Assembly (NCBI GenBank): GCA_017431185.1
Contig: JAFRLP010000542.1
Location: forward strand, 1 to 13,865
Origin: Victivallales bacterium
GTDB taxonomy: Bacteria; Verrucomicrobiota; Lentisphaeria; Oligosphaerales; Oligosphaeraceae
Length of the DNA stretch: 13,865 bases
Direction of reading: 5' to 3'
The notes under the pieces were generated by a model. The model was not told where the DNA came from. It did no database searches and saw only the letters and a list, made by a program, of their open reading frames with translations. Every line of letters begins with the position of its first letter. The first letter of the stretch is position 1. Shown here piece after piece: positions 1 through 8,600 of this stretch. Made by a program: the position numbers and the translations under genes.

Positions 1-10
1 GCACAGTCCC

Positions 11-754
11 ATGCGCATCACTGTCATCACCATCTGCTGGAATTCAGAGCGGACGCTGGAGCGTACCGTGCGCTCCCTTCTGGCGCAGACCCGCCGTCCA
101 GACGAATATATACTGGTGGACGGCGGTTCCACGGACGGCACCCATGCTCTGGCCACCCGTCTGGGCAAGGAACTGGAGAAGGCAGGTGTCGCCTGGCATT
201 GGCTTGCACAGCAACGCCAGGAAGGGGAAGCAGGCATCCCCTCAGCCTGGAACCAGGGCATCCGCCAGGCCACTGGCGAGGTCATTGCGCTGCTCAACAG
301 CGATGACTGGTATGAACCGAACGCACTGGGACAGGTGGTCTCTTCCTTTGAGAAAAATCCCTCTGTTGACGTAGTGGTGGCTCCCGTCCGTCTGCTGGAC
401 AAGGAGGGCAGGCCCTGCGGTGTCCTGAAGGCACGTCCCCTCTGGTGGACAGAGTTCCTCATGCCACTGCCCCATCCAGGCTGCTTTGCACGCGCTGAAG
501 TTTACACGCGCCTGGGGCTTTATGACACGCACTACCGCATTTCCGCAGACTATGATTTTGTCTGGCGTTGCCGTCAGGCCAAAATCGCCATTCACGCACT
601 TGAGACGCCATTGGTGAATATGGAGACGGGCGGCCTGGCCAACAGCAGCCGGGCGGCCGCCCGCCGTGAGACCCTGAACATTGCCCGCAAATACAGCCGT
701 TGTCCATTGCTCCCATGGACAGCCTGGCTTATGCGAACCGTGCTGCGAAAATAG
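11..754 (+). CDS. Family 2 (GT-A fold) glycosyltransferase
   Basis: The 247-residue protein probably transfers a sugar from a nucleotide-sugar donor during assembly of a surface polysaccharide. Its N-terminus (MRITVITICWN) is the first beta strand of GT2 enzymes. VDGGSTDGT at residues 36-44 is the nucleotide-binding turn, and NSDD at 96-99 is the DXD-type metal/nucleotide site. A later acidic stretch around A179-D180-Y-D182 fits the usual position of the catalytic base. No transmembrane segment is evident, so it is probably cytoplasmic or peripherally membrane-bound. The reading frame is open to the window edge, but ATG 11 gives the standard GT2 start, so the gene is probably complete; the upstream 10 bases are too few to judge an SD. 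It sits immediately before an asparagine-synthetase-like gene, a pairing common in exopolysaccharide and O-antigen clusters. Donor and acceptor cannot be read from sequence. Confidence 0.9.
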   Translation: MRITVITICWNSERTLERTVRSLLAQTRRPDEYILVDGGSTDGTHALATRLGKELEKAGVAWHWLAQQRQEGEAGIPSAWNQGIRQATGEVIALLNSDDWYEPNALGQVVSSFEKNPSVDVVVAPVRLLDKEGRPCGVLKARPLWWTEFLMPLPHPGCFARAEVYTRLGLYDTHYRISADYDFVWRCRQAKIAIHALETPLVNMETGGLANSSRAAARRETLNIARKYSRCPLLPWTAWLMRTVLRK

Positions 755-763
755 GAGAATCAC

Positions 764-2491
764 ATGTCTGACATTCTTTCGGGAGCATTGACGGGGGAAT
801 TTGATTTTCGCACAGGCAAAATCAGCGGTCTCCCCACCTCGACCATTCAGGACGGTGCGCTCACCGCCGCCTTTTCCGGCGTGCTGCTCAACGGTGACGA
901 ACTGCGCACCTATCTTCAGGCAGACACGCACACTTCGGTTGCCGAACTATGCGCCCGCCTCTATGCCCAGCATGGCCTACCTGGACTGGCCAAACTGAAC
1001 GGACCGTTCATCCTCGCCCTCGCGGATACTCGCGGAGATGCTCCGCAACTTCTGCTGGCACGTGATCACCACGGACAAAAGGGACTGTACTACGCTTCGG
1101 ATGGACAGCGGGTGCGTTTTTCCGCCGAACTTCCGAATCTCCAGGATTGCGCCCAGGGCATTGACACTGGAGCGTTGGCGGACTACCTGGGGCTGGGGTA
1201 TGTGCCCGCCCCCGTCACCATCTGGAAGGGAATCGCCAAAGTGCCCTCCAGTTGCGCCGTGCAATTCCGCAGGGGGACCCCCCAAAAAACAACTCCGTAC
1301 TGGACACCCGCCTACCTGCCCAAGCAGAAATTGAGTTACGAGGAGGCAGTCGCCGAAACGCGGCGTCTGGTCGAGCAGGCTGTACGGCGTTGCCTGGCGC
1401 AGATTCCTGATGCAGGCGCCCTGCTTTCGGGAGGGATTGACTCCAACGTCGTCCTGGGCCTAAGCCATGCCCGCAACGCCTTCACCATCGGTTTCGAGCA
1501 AACGGACTACGACGAGCGAGCCCTGGCGGGACTGTCCGCACGCAAACACAACGCGCAGCATTTCACCCTTTTAGGCACAGCGGAGGATGCAGACCTGCTC
1601 ACCGAATTGCAGAAGGCCTCCGGAGAGCCATTTGCCGACTCCTCGCTGGTCGCCACCGCATTGGCGATGCGTCTGGCAGCCGAGCACGGCACGGCGGCAT
1701 TGGCAGGCGACGGTGGTGACGAACTCTTCGGAGGATACCGTCGATATCAGCTTATGGCAATCCGTGACCGCTTCGGCGAGGCTCTCACAAAATCATTCGC
1801 AGCCCTAGCCAACCTGTTGACGCACTGTCTTCCCGCCGCCACCGACCAACGCTCTCGCATGGCCAATCTGCAACGCCTTGCCAACGCCCTAACCCTGACT
1901 CCCGTGCCGTGCTATGCGAGTTTCCAGGGGATTTTCCCAGCGCAAATGCTTCAGGAACTGGCACCAGGACTGGCTCCCCAAAGCACCTATTTGGAAAAGT
2001 GGCAGAAAGCCTACGATGAATTGACCGACCTGGAAGTTTTTGAGCGCGTCAACTACCTTGACCTGCGCCATTATCTGCCTGACGACGGTTGCCGAAAAGC
2101 CACGCTCGCCGAAACAGGCACTGGCCTGACCGTCCTTGCGCCTCTCCTGGACATGGATGTGACACGATTTGCACTCTCCCTGCCCAGCAAATACCGCATC
2201 ACCATGCGGGAACGCAAACGGATGCTTCGCGCCATCGGTCAGGATTTGCTGCCGCCAGAACTGCTGACGCAGAAGAAACGCGGCTTCGGCGTCCCCGTGG
2301 CCGCCTGGCTGCGCGGACCGCTGGCGCCTCAGATGCGTGCGCTCTATCAGGAACAGGCATCCTGGGACACCGATGGATGGTTTGAGCCGACAGCGCTGAA
2401 GCAACTGGTCGAGTCCCACATCGCGGGACAGGCCGACCACAGCAGCCGCCTCTGGTGCCTCCATTGTCTGCGCCTGTGGAAACAGGGCTAG
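764..2491 (+). CDS. Asparagine-synthetase-like amidotransferase with degenerate glutaminase domain
   Basis: This 575-residue protein is related to AsnB, which adenylates a carboxylate and amidates it with ammonia from glutamine. The C-terminal synthetase domain looks intact: the PP-loop SGGIDS is at 222-227, GEPFADSS at 287-294 and AGDGGDELFGGY at 314-325. The N-terminal domain is recognisable from LARD (98-101) and GYVPAP (145-150). However, the protein begins MSDILSG instead of MCGI, so the catalytic Cys2 is absent, the HRGPDG segment is missing, and the usual NGE glutamine-binding motif appears as SGV (38-40). The start is secure: AGGAG at 753-757 lies 6 nt before ATG 764, overlapping the TAG of the upstream glycosyltransferase. 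I infer use of free ammonia or another protein's ammonia, possibly to amidate a sugar acid in a polysaccharide, as proposed for homologues in O-antigen clusters. The substrate is unknown. Confidence 0.88.
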   Translation: MSDILSGALTGEFDFRTGKISGLPTSTIQDGALTAAFSGVLLNGDELRTYLQADTHTSVAELCARLYAQHGLPGLAKLNGPFILALADTRGDAPQLLLARDHHGQKGLYYASDGQRVRFSAELPNLQDCAQGIDTGALADYLGLGYVPAPVTIWKGIAKVPSSCAVQFRRGTPQKTTPYWTPAYLPKQKLSYEEAVAETRRLVEQAVRRCLAQIPDAGALLSGGIDSNVVLGLSHARNAFTIGFEQTDYDERALAGLSARKHNAQHFTLLGTAEDADLLTELQKASGEPFADSSLVATALAMRLAAEHGTAALAGDGGDELFGGYRRYQLMAIRDRFGEALTKSFAALANLLTHCLPAATDQRSRMANLQRLANALTLTPVPCYASFQGIFPAQMLQELAPGLAPQSTYLEKWQKAYDELTDLEVFERVNYLDLRHYLPDDGCRKATLAETGTGLTVLAPLLDMDVTRFALSLPSKYRITMRERKRMLRAIGQDLLPPELLTQKKRGFGVPVAAWLRGPLAPQMRALYQEQASWDTDGWFEPTALKQLVESHIAGQADHSSRLWCLHCLRLWKQG

Positions 2492-2508
2492 TGCCTTGCA
2501 GCAGCGCA

Positions 2509-2538
2509 AAGTTCGCATTTGGGTCAACCGCGAACCTT
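2509..2538. terminator. Candidate hairpin in convergent gap
   Basis: GTTCGC (2511-2516) pairs with GCGAAC (2530-2535) across a 13-nt loop, and the stem can extend by two A-T pairs if one C is bulged. It lies in the 73-bp gap between the converging asparagine-synthetase-like and AraC genes, where a shared terminator would be expected. There is no clean T-run on either side, so function is uncertain. Confidence 0.3.
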
Positions 2539-2564
2539 AATCCGTTGCAGACCTTTCCTTCCCT

Positions 2565-3494
2565 CTAATCCATCCTGCGTTGGCGATGGGACGGATTGGC
2601 CAGACGGTCGGCTTGCGCTCGGTTGCGGAAACGTCCAGGCGACACCCCGAACAGACGGCGAAACGCGGCGATGAAAAACGTGCTGGAGGAATAGCCGCAC
2701 TGGACAGTCACTTCATCGATGGTCAAATCCGTCTCCAGAAGCAGTTTTCGAGCGTGTGCCAGGCGCAATTCGCGCAGATACTCGACAAAAGGCTTGCCGC
2801 TATGCTCCAGGAACAGTCTGGTGACATAGCCTGGATTGAGTTTCAATGCCGATGCCACGGAACGTCGGTCTATCGGCAAGAGAAAATTCATATCCACGTA
2901 ATCCTTGAGCCTCAGCCAGGTCAATTGGCTTTTTCCGTAGGGCTGGAAGGTGTCCTGCATCACCTCCTCAAGGACTTTGCGCAACAATGCGCGCATCAGA
3001 GCCTGCACCATGGGCGCACTGTTCGGACGGCGCGACTCCACTTCCAGCAGTTGGAGCAGAGCCAGGCAAGTCTCACCCACTGGATAAGAGGTGTGGTAAA
3101 AATAGGGAGCGATAATGCCATGCTGCGAGGCTGGCAAAGGTTCGTCCACTCGGATATACGTTACCCGAAGCATATTCGAGGCGAACACCAGCCCGCTCAT
3201 CTCATGCGGCAAGTCCCAGATTGGCAACTTGGTTGTGTTGGGCGGGGAGAAAATCATCTCGCCAGCCGACAGGCAATCATCCTTCACTTCTCCATCACCA
3301 GGATAGAGAATATGCTTTCGTCCAGAGAGCACCACGTCAATCAAAGGTATCGATGAATGGATGGCGTATGAGGGCAAATCAGGCTTGGCCTGACTGACCA
3401 CCACCCGCCCCTGCGGAAACCCCTCCGCAATATGACGAAGCAACTGCACAAACCCTTCTCGCTCCATCGGCTTCAGAATCTGCGACCAATCCAT
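2565..3494 (-). CDS. AraC-family transcriptional regulator
   Basis: The 309-residue protein has an N-terminal sensor-like region (about 1-180) and a C-terminal AraC/XylS DNA-binding domain (about 190-295). The two helix-turn-helix units lie near 210-229 (VASALKLNPGYVTRLF) and 258-281, and the second carries the family signature CGYSSSTFFIAAFRR followed by F-GVSPGRFR. I chose the start at 3494 (MDWSQIL) because a perfect AAGGAGG on the minus strand (plus 3501-3507) sits 6 nt upstream. A reading frame 25 codons longer exists but would begin inside the promoter region. The gene is transcribed away from the DUF4434/glycan-enzyme run and shares its regulatory gap, so it most likely activates that run in response to a sugar. 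The N-terminal region contains SPPNTTK and is probably cupin-like, but the ligand cannot be told. Confidence 0.93.
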   Translation of the reverse strand: MDWSQILKPMEREGFVQLLRHIAEGFPQGRVVVSQAKPDLPSYAIHSSIPLIDVVLSGRKHILYPGDGEVKDDCLSAGEMIFSPPNTTKLPIWDLPHEMSGLVFASNMLRVTYIRVDEPLPASQHGIIAPYFYHTSYPVGETCLALLQLLEVESRRPNSAPMVQALMRALLRKVLEEVMQDTFQPYGKSQLTWLRLKDYVDMNFLLPIDRRSVASALKLNPGYVTRLFLEHSGKPFVEYLRELRLAHARKLLLETDLTIDEVTVQCGYSSSTFFIAAFRRLFGVSPGRFRNRAQADRLANPSHRQRRMD

Positions 3495-3500
3495 GAAAAA

Positions 3501-3507
3501 CCTCCTT
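3501..3507 (-). promoter_or_regulatory. Strong Shine-Dalgarno of the AraC regulator
   Basis: On the minus strand this reads AAGGAGG, 6 nt before the ATG at 3494. It decides the start codon of the regulator and excludes the 25-codon longer reading frame. Confidence 0.85.
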
Positions 3508-3557
3508 ACGACAAAAGAAAATTGCCTTTCACATAGTTTTTTTTCGTATTTTTCCAT

Positions 3558-3585
3558 AATATATGACAAATGAATAGTTTTTCAA
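3558..3585 (-). promoter_or_regulatory. Sigma70-like promoter for the AraC regulator
   Basis: On the minus strand TTGAAA (plus 3580-3585) and TATATT (plus 3558-3563) are separated by 16 nt. Transcription would start near 3551, leaving a leader of about 57 nt that contains the strong Shine-Dalgarno. It is one half of a back-to-back promoter pair. Confidence 0.55.
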
Positions 3586-3616
3586 CCTATCTCGCTATTG
3601 ATTTCCCAAGTTTTTC
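3576..3616 (+). repeat. Direct repeat AGTTTTTC, candidate regulator sites
   Basis: AGTTTTTC occurs at 3576-3583 and again at 3609-3616, 33 bp apart and in the same orientation. A related copy, ATAGTTTTT, begins at 3533, 41 bp before the matching ATAGTTTTT at 3574. The first copy overlaps the minus-strand -35 box and the second sits between the -35 and -10 of the plus promoter. Direct half-sites are usual for AraC-type proteins, but the sequence is simple and AT-rich, so chance is possible. Confidence 0.3.
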
Positions 3617-3626
3617 GGGGTATAAT
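3598..3626 (+). promoter_or_regulatory. Sigma70-like promoter of the glycan-enzyme run
   Basis: TTGATT (3598-3603) and a perfect TATAAT (3621-3626) are separated by 17 nt. The predicted transcription start near 3633 lies downstream of an in-frame ATG at 3570, which is why I place the first gene's start at 3666, giving a leader of about 33 nt. The -35 boxes of this and the opposing promoter are only 12 bp apart. Confidence 0.65.
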
Positions 3627-3665
3627 AAGCATGTTGAAAAAAACAATCTTTCTGACCAGTGGATT

Positions 3666-4751
3666 ATGGCTGTCAATTGGAAAATCATACCTGTGGAAGA
3701 TTTCCGAATCTTCACCGCATCGGATGACATCATAGAGGAGACCAATCGGCGCAAGGCTCTGATGAATGCGGAGAACGCCCGTTGGGTTGCGGAACATCCT
3801 GTCCAAAAGTTGCCGATGCGCATCACGGGCTCCTTCATCTATGCCCAGCCACCCAACTATAGGGGACTTCCGCTGCTTCATGCGGATGAGGCGGAGTGGC
3901 TGAAGCATTTGAGCCGCCTGAAGGAGTGTGGCTGCGACACGGTGATTTTCCAGGCGGCGGTATGGAATGAGCTGGAAACCTGCTATTATCCCAGCAAGCG
4001 CTTTGCCTCCTACCGTTGCTTCGATTCCATCGGAAAAGTATTGACGGTGGCCGAACAACTCGGCCTGCGCGTGTTTTTGGGCGGCTATGGATCGGTGACA
4101 GGCTGGCAGATCGGCAACGACCCTAGCGTTGTGGAGCATGAAAAAGCCTCGCATTTCGCTACGCTGGATGAACTGTTCGACCTCTATGGCGGTCGATTTG
4201 CGGGAGTCTATTTCGCTCCAGAGACCGCCTATCGCGGGCAGCGTGACCGTCAGGCGGAGACTTTCCTGAATGCCATCTACCGTTCCTTCTGCGACCGTCT
4301 GAAGCAGAATGCCCCGCAATGCGAAATCCTGATGTCCCCCGCCACCATGTACTATCCAGGAAAACTGGCCGAAATGGAGGAATCCTGGAATGCCCTGCTG
4401 GACGGCGTCCAACTGGATATACTGGCTCCGCAGGACTCCATTGGCTGTGGTGGTCTTAGCCTGGCCCATCAGCAGTACACCTATCCTCTCTGGAAAAAAA
4501 TCTGTGACCAACATCGCATACGTTTTTGGAGCAACATCGAGTTGTTCGAGGAACATGACTGCTCGTTGGTTGACTCCCTTGTTCCGGCTATGCCCCAGCG
4601 AGTCGCCGTGCAAATTGCAGCAGCCGCCCCGTATGCGGAAAAACTCATTTGCTGGGAGATGCTTCATTTCACCAATGATGCCAATGGTCCGCAGGCTATC
4701 GCCTTGCATCAGTTCCTCAAAAATGAAATCTTCGAGAAAAGCCATGTTTAG
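3666..4751 (+). CDS. DUF4434-like TIM-barrel protein (putative glycosidase)
   Basis: This 361-residue protein resembles the DUF4434 family, a predicted TIM-barrel group related to glycoside hydrolases with no assigned reaction that I can state. Recognisable pieces are the first barrel strand MRITGSFI (51-58), the CGCDTVIFQ strand (88-96), GLRVFLGG (133-140), YFAPET (182-187) and the near-diagnostic [10 protein letters not shown] (251-260). Glu186, Glu292 and Glu331 sit at strand ends and are candidate catalytic acids. No signal peptide is visible, so it should act in the cytoplasm. ATG 3666 is chosen because the promoter's -10 box (3621-3626) falls inside a possible 32-codon extension from 3570 that has no SD; the SD at 3666 is also weak (AGTGGA). 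It is the first gene of the run and ends 37 bp before the pseudopilin gene. Confidence 0.75.
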   Translation: MAVNWKIIPVEDFRIFTASDDIIEETNRRKALMNAENARWVAEHPVQKLPMRITGSFIYAQPPNYRGLPLLHADEAEWLKHLSRLKECGCDTVIFQAAVWNELETCYYPSKRFASYRCFDSIGKVLTVAEQLGLRVFLGGYGSVTGWQIGNDPSVVEHEKASHFATLDELFDLYGGRFAGVYFAPETAYRGQRDRQAETFLNAIYRSFCDRLKQNAPQCEILMSPATMYYPGKLAEMEESWNALLDGVQLDILAPQDSIGCGGLSLAHQQYTYPLWKKICDQHRIRFWSNIELFEEHDCSLVDSLVPAMPQRVAVQIAAAAPYAEKLICWEMLHFTNDANGPQAIALHQFLKNEIFEKSHV

Positions 4752-4788
4752 CCAAACGTTCCAAGTCAAAAATCAAAAGGGCATCGTG

Positions 4789-5565
4789 ATGCAGAAAAGA
4801 AGGTCTGTTTTTTTCACACTTATTGAGTTACTGGTTGTCATCGCCATCATCGCGATTCTCGCCGCGATGCTGTTACCGGCATTATCGAAGGCGCGCGACA
4901 AAGCAAGGGCGATTTCCTGCACGAACAATCTCAAGCAGAATGGCCTCGCAATGCTGATGTACGCTGATGACTATGATGGGTTCACCCGTGCATCCGCCGC
5001 CATCATCGCGGACATCACTGAGTTTGGCTGGTCAGGGGCATCGAATGTAAAATACATAGGCCTGGCCTGGGCCGCCTGGATGTGGCACGGCAACTACCAG
5101 CGGAACCATCAGATAACCCGCTGCCCGGGAATGGTTCCAACCAACAAATCATACGACTGGGGCTCGCCCACTGACCGCTATCATTACACTTACGGTGCAT
5201 TCCGCTGTGTATCCATGACATCCGAGAATGTTGCCGGCGGCGTTTTCCAGGGAGCATACCTGGCCGGCCCGGAGAATGTATCTGGGGTCGCGGAGAATTA
5301 CTATTGGGACACCAAGCGCATGAGCAATCCCAGCAATCTGGTCATCTTGGCCGACAGTTGGAGTAAACGCAACAGCGATGACGGTCAGGTCAACTGGATA
5401 TTCGACTACGGGCGTTATACCTACAACGGCATCTACTGCGCGCACAACGGCAAAGCAAACGCAGTGTTCTTTGACGGACACGCAGAAGCATTGGGACCAT
5501 CAGACATGAAGAAGCACGGTTTTTATATGTATGGCATCAACTGGAGTGACCGCACCTCCCCCTAA
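4789..5565 (+). CDS. Pseudopilin-like H-x9-DG protein
   Basis: The 258-residue protein has a type IV prepilin-like N-terminus: a basic stretch (residues 2-5), then FTLIELLVV and a hydrophobic helix to about residue 32, with the helix glutamate at E13. Near the C-terminus, H219 is followed by nine residues and then D229-G230, the H-x9-DG signature of a family that expands massively in Lentisphaerota and Planctomycetota. Such proteins are thought to be processed by a prepilin peptidase and exported through a type II secretion/pilus-like machine; the exact role is unknown. Residue -1 to the cleavage point is Phe8 rather than Gly. ATG 4789 is chosen because AAAAGGG (4775-4781) lies 7 nt upstream. 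In-frame ATGs at 4744 and earlier would overlap the DUF4434 gene and place extra residues before the prepilin leader. Its place among glycan enzymes suggests a surface binding or anchoring role. Confidence 0.88.
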   Translation: MQKRRSVFFTLIELLVVIAIIAILAAMLLPALSKARDKARAISCTNNLKQNGLAMLMYADDYDGFTRASAAIIADITEFGWSGASNVKYIGLAWAAWMWHGNYQRNHQITRCPGMVPTNKSYDWGSPTDRYHYTYGAFRCVSMTSENVAGGVFQGAYLAGPENVSGVAENYYWDTKRMSNPSNLVILADSWSKRNSDDGQVNWIFDYGRYTYNGIYCAHNGKANAVFFDGHAEALGPSDMKKHGFYMYGINWSDRTSP

Positions 5566-5609
5566 TCGCCCCCTATCATTTTCTCGCCTAGACATCAAGA
5601 AACATAGCC

Positions 5610-8600
5610 ATGAAAAGAGTTTTCCTCACCATCGTAGTGCTTCTCTACGGCGCAGGCTCAACGCTGACAGCCACCATCCCTGAACCGTTGCTCTCCATTG
5701 AGTTTGACGGAGACTGCATCGCGCAGACACGCCAGGGAGCAATTCAAGGCAAACCCACAGAAGGAAAACCCCTGTTTGTACCTGGCAAATTCGGACAGGC
5801 ACTGAAATCGGGTCAAGGTCTGCCCTGTGTCGATTTCACCCATCCAAAATTGCTGAACCGCCAGGCCGGCTCCATCGAAATGTGGGTCAAACGAGAAGGA
5901 TGGGAACCTGATGACCCTGCGCACCATGTATGGTTCGAAAATCTTGACGGCCCATCCTGGCTGGTCTTCTACAAGTTTTCCGCAGGAAGCAAGGTGTTCT
6001 CCCTGACAGGCGCCACGCGCAAGCAGCCGTACATCATCGCTCCCTATACGACTGGATACAATCATTGTGACACCTTCTTCACTGGGAAAAAGCAGCCGGG
6101 CGCCTACCGCTCTCCGCTTCAATGGTATGACGACTGGGCGCATTTCGTGATGGTCTGGTCCCCTGATGGAAACATGACCTACATGAATGCCTATCCAGGA
6201 AAAAACGCCTGGTGCAAGTCAGCCACCTTTACCCAAGACTATGACTTCGGGACAGCGTTCCGGGTCGGCGACCAGTCATGGACCACCAAGTCCAGCGGCG
6301 CCTCCCTCATTGACCGAGTCCGCGTCTATGACCATGCGCTATCCGCAGACGAGATACTAGCACTCTACCACGAGGGGCTCTATGGAGCCGACGTCCCGCT
6401 CAAGCCGGAACTCCTGTCCATCGACTACGACGGCGACCCTGTTGCCCACACCATCCATGTCCACGTCTGCAGCGGCGGTGCGCCATTGCCCGCAGCCCAG
6501 GTTGCGGGCAATCTCGTCAAAACTGGGGCCATGCCGGAGAAGTGGCTGCCCTTCCAGGTCAAAGATGACACAGGAGACCTCACCCTGCCCCTGGGCGACT
6601 TCGCGGGCAAATGCGACATCGTGGTGAAATTGGACGAGACGGGCAGGGTTCTTGCCCGCAAATCCATCGGGTTGCCAGACCTGAGCTGGCAGGGCAATAC
6701 CCTGGGCATGAAGCGAAAGGTCATGGAGCCATGGACTCCAGTGTCTGTCCAAGGCCAGAAAGTCCAGGTCTGGAACCGCGAGTACGAGTTCGCCAATGCG
6801 CCGCTGCCCACGCAAGTCACCAGCGGGGGCGAAATGCTCCTCGCCTCCCCCGTCCACTTCGAGGCCACCACCCACAACCATCCCGTGGCCTGGCAGAATC
6901 CCACCATGAAGGTGACCTCCTGTGATGGTTACTCCGCCGTGGTGGAGGGCAGCGTCACCGCCACCGGCAACGGCCAGAGCGCGACGCTAACCGTGCGAAC
7001 CGAGATTGAGTTCGACGGCTTCAGTCTGATCAATGTCCGCACCGACCGCCCCGAATTCTTCGCCACACTCTCCCTTGACATCCCCCTGAAGGAGGAGCGC
7101 GCCCTCTACCATCACTTTTACTCCAGGCAACGGCGCGGCGAGAGCGGTTTCCTGGCCAAGGGCACAGGAGAGATATTCAGCAGGGAGTACATTCCGTACT
7201 TCTGGCTTGGCGACAATGACCGCGGGCTGTTCTGGGCCTGCGAGACCACGCAGTTCTGGCCCAACGGCGAAGGCAAGGACGCCATTCAGGAGGTGCGTTC
7301 ACGAGACAGCAACCATGTATCGCTGCGTCTGAACCTGCTGGCGCAGGGACAGAGGCTTCCGGAAAACTGGGACTACCAGTTCATGCTCCAGGCCACCCCC
7401 ATCAAGCCCATGCCTCCCAACTGGCGTCGTCTGCGGTTCCGCCAGTGGTTTCCCAAACGGATGGAAGAGGGAATCAAGATGAATCTTGGCTACTACAACC
7501 TTGGCGCTGTCATGACAACATCGATGGCCGGATATCCCGATACCGACAATCTTGAACTGGTTCGGAAGCACGTCAAGTGGACGAGAGAGAACGGCATCGC
7601 CCTGATGCCCTACCTGGGGCTCACCTGCGAACCCACGTTCATGCCCGAGTGGCCGTTCTTCAAGGATGAATGGTACATGGGGACCATTGACCTGGACCCC
7701 GCATCCATTGACCGTGCCACAGGCATCGCGACCATGAACGCAGGCAAGAAGAGCTACCGTGATTTCCTCATCTGGAAAATCGCCAAGTTCATGAAGGAGA
7801 CCGGCTACACCGCCCAGTACCACGACAACAGTTTCCCCTACGCATCCAGCTTCCCCAAATCTGGCCTGGCCTACGTCAAGGACGGCAAGACCTTTGGCGC
7901 ATTCAACATCCTCGCCACACGCGAACTGAACCGCCGCAACCGTGCCGTCATGCAGCAGAACATCCCCGGCTACCAGAGCATGGCGCACATGTCCAGCCGC
8001 ATCTGGTGCCCCATCCTCTCCTTTGACGACTACATGGTCTTCGGCGAAAACTACCGCGGAAACGTCAATGACAACTACACCGACATCATCCCGCTCGACC
8101 GTTTCCGTGCCGAATACATGGGACGTCAGTGGGGACTGGTGCCAATTATGCTTACCGAACTGACCGGCAAAAACCGAGAGGCAGTCAAACCAACCCGCGG
8201 GCTCTTTGTCCTGACCCAGCTCCATGACGTGTTCATTTGGGCCGTCCGTGCTAATTTGCAGGTCCAGGAGGAATGCACCGCACCCCTAGAGAAATTCGGC
8301 TACCAGGACGCCGAGTTCATCCCCTATTTCGACCCGCAGCCACCAGCCGCCGCAGACCAGCCTCGTGTGCTGGTCAGCGCGTATCGGCGGAAGGACACGG
8401 GCAAAGTCCTGCTGTTCATCGGCAACCTGGGCAGGAAACCTGCCGCCACGACCGTGACGGTTGACCTGGCACGCCTGGGCCTTTCCGGAAAGGTCAACGC
8501 CATTGACCAAGTGAACGAGAACCCTGTTCCGATGCAAAACAACCAAATCAAACTGGAGGTCGAGGACGAGGGCTTCCGCATGATCCGCCTGGAGAAATTC

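Noticed and set aside
2580..3356. A 258-codon plus-strand open frame opposite the AraC regulator
   Set aside because: The AraC gene has a perfect SD and the family signature; the opposite frame shows neither.
3570..3665. A 32-codon N-terminal extension of the DUF4434-like protein starting at ATG 3570
   Set aside because: It spans both promoters, including the TATAAT box, lacks an SD and shows no resemblance to the family.
3582..4769. A 395-codon open frame on the minus strand opposite the DUF4434-like gene
   Set aside because: Its translation has no recognisable motifs, while the plus strand has a strong promoter and conserved family blocks. It is a mirror effect of codon usage.
4390..4788. 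Upstream in-frame extension of the pseudopilin gene
   Set aside because: It overlaps the DUF4434-like gene in another frame and would bury the prepilin leader in the protein middle. ATG 4789 has a good SD.
7299..8225. A 308-codon minus-strand open frame inside the large secreted protein gene
   Set aside because: The Gly/Val-rich translation lacks domain features, and the plus-strand frame is a coherent 1006-residue protein with a signal peptide.
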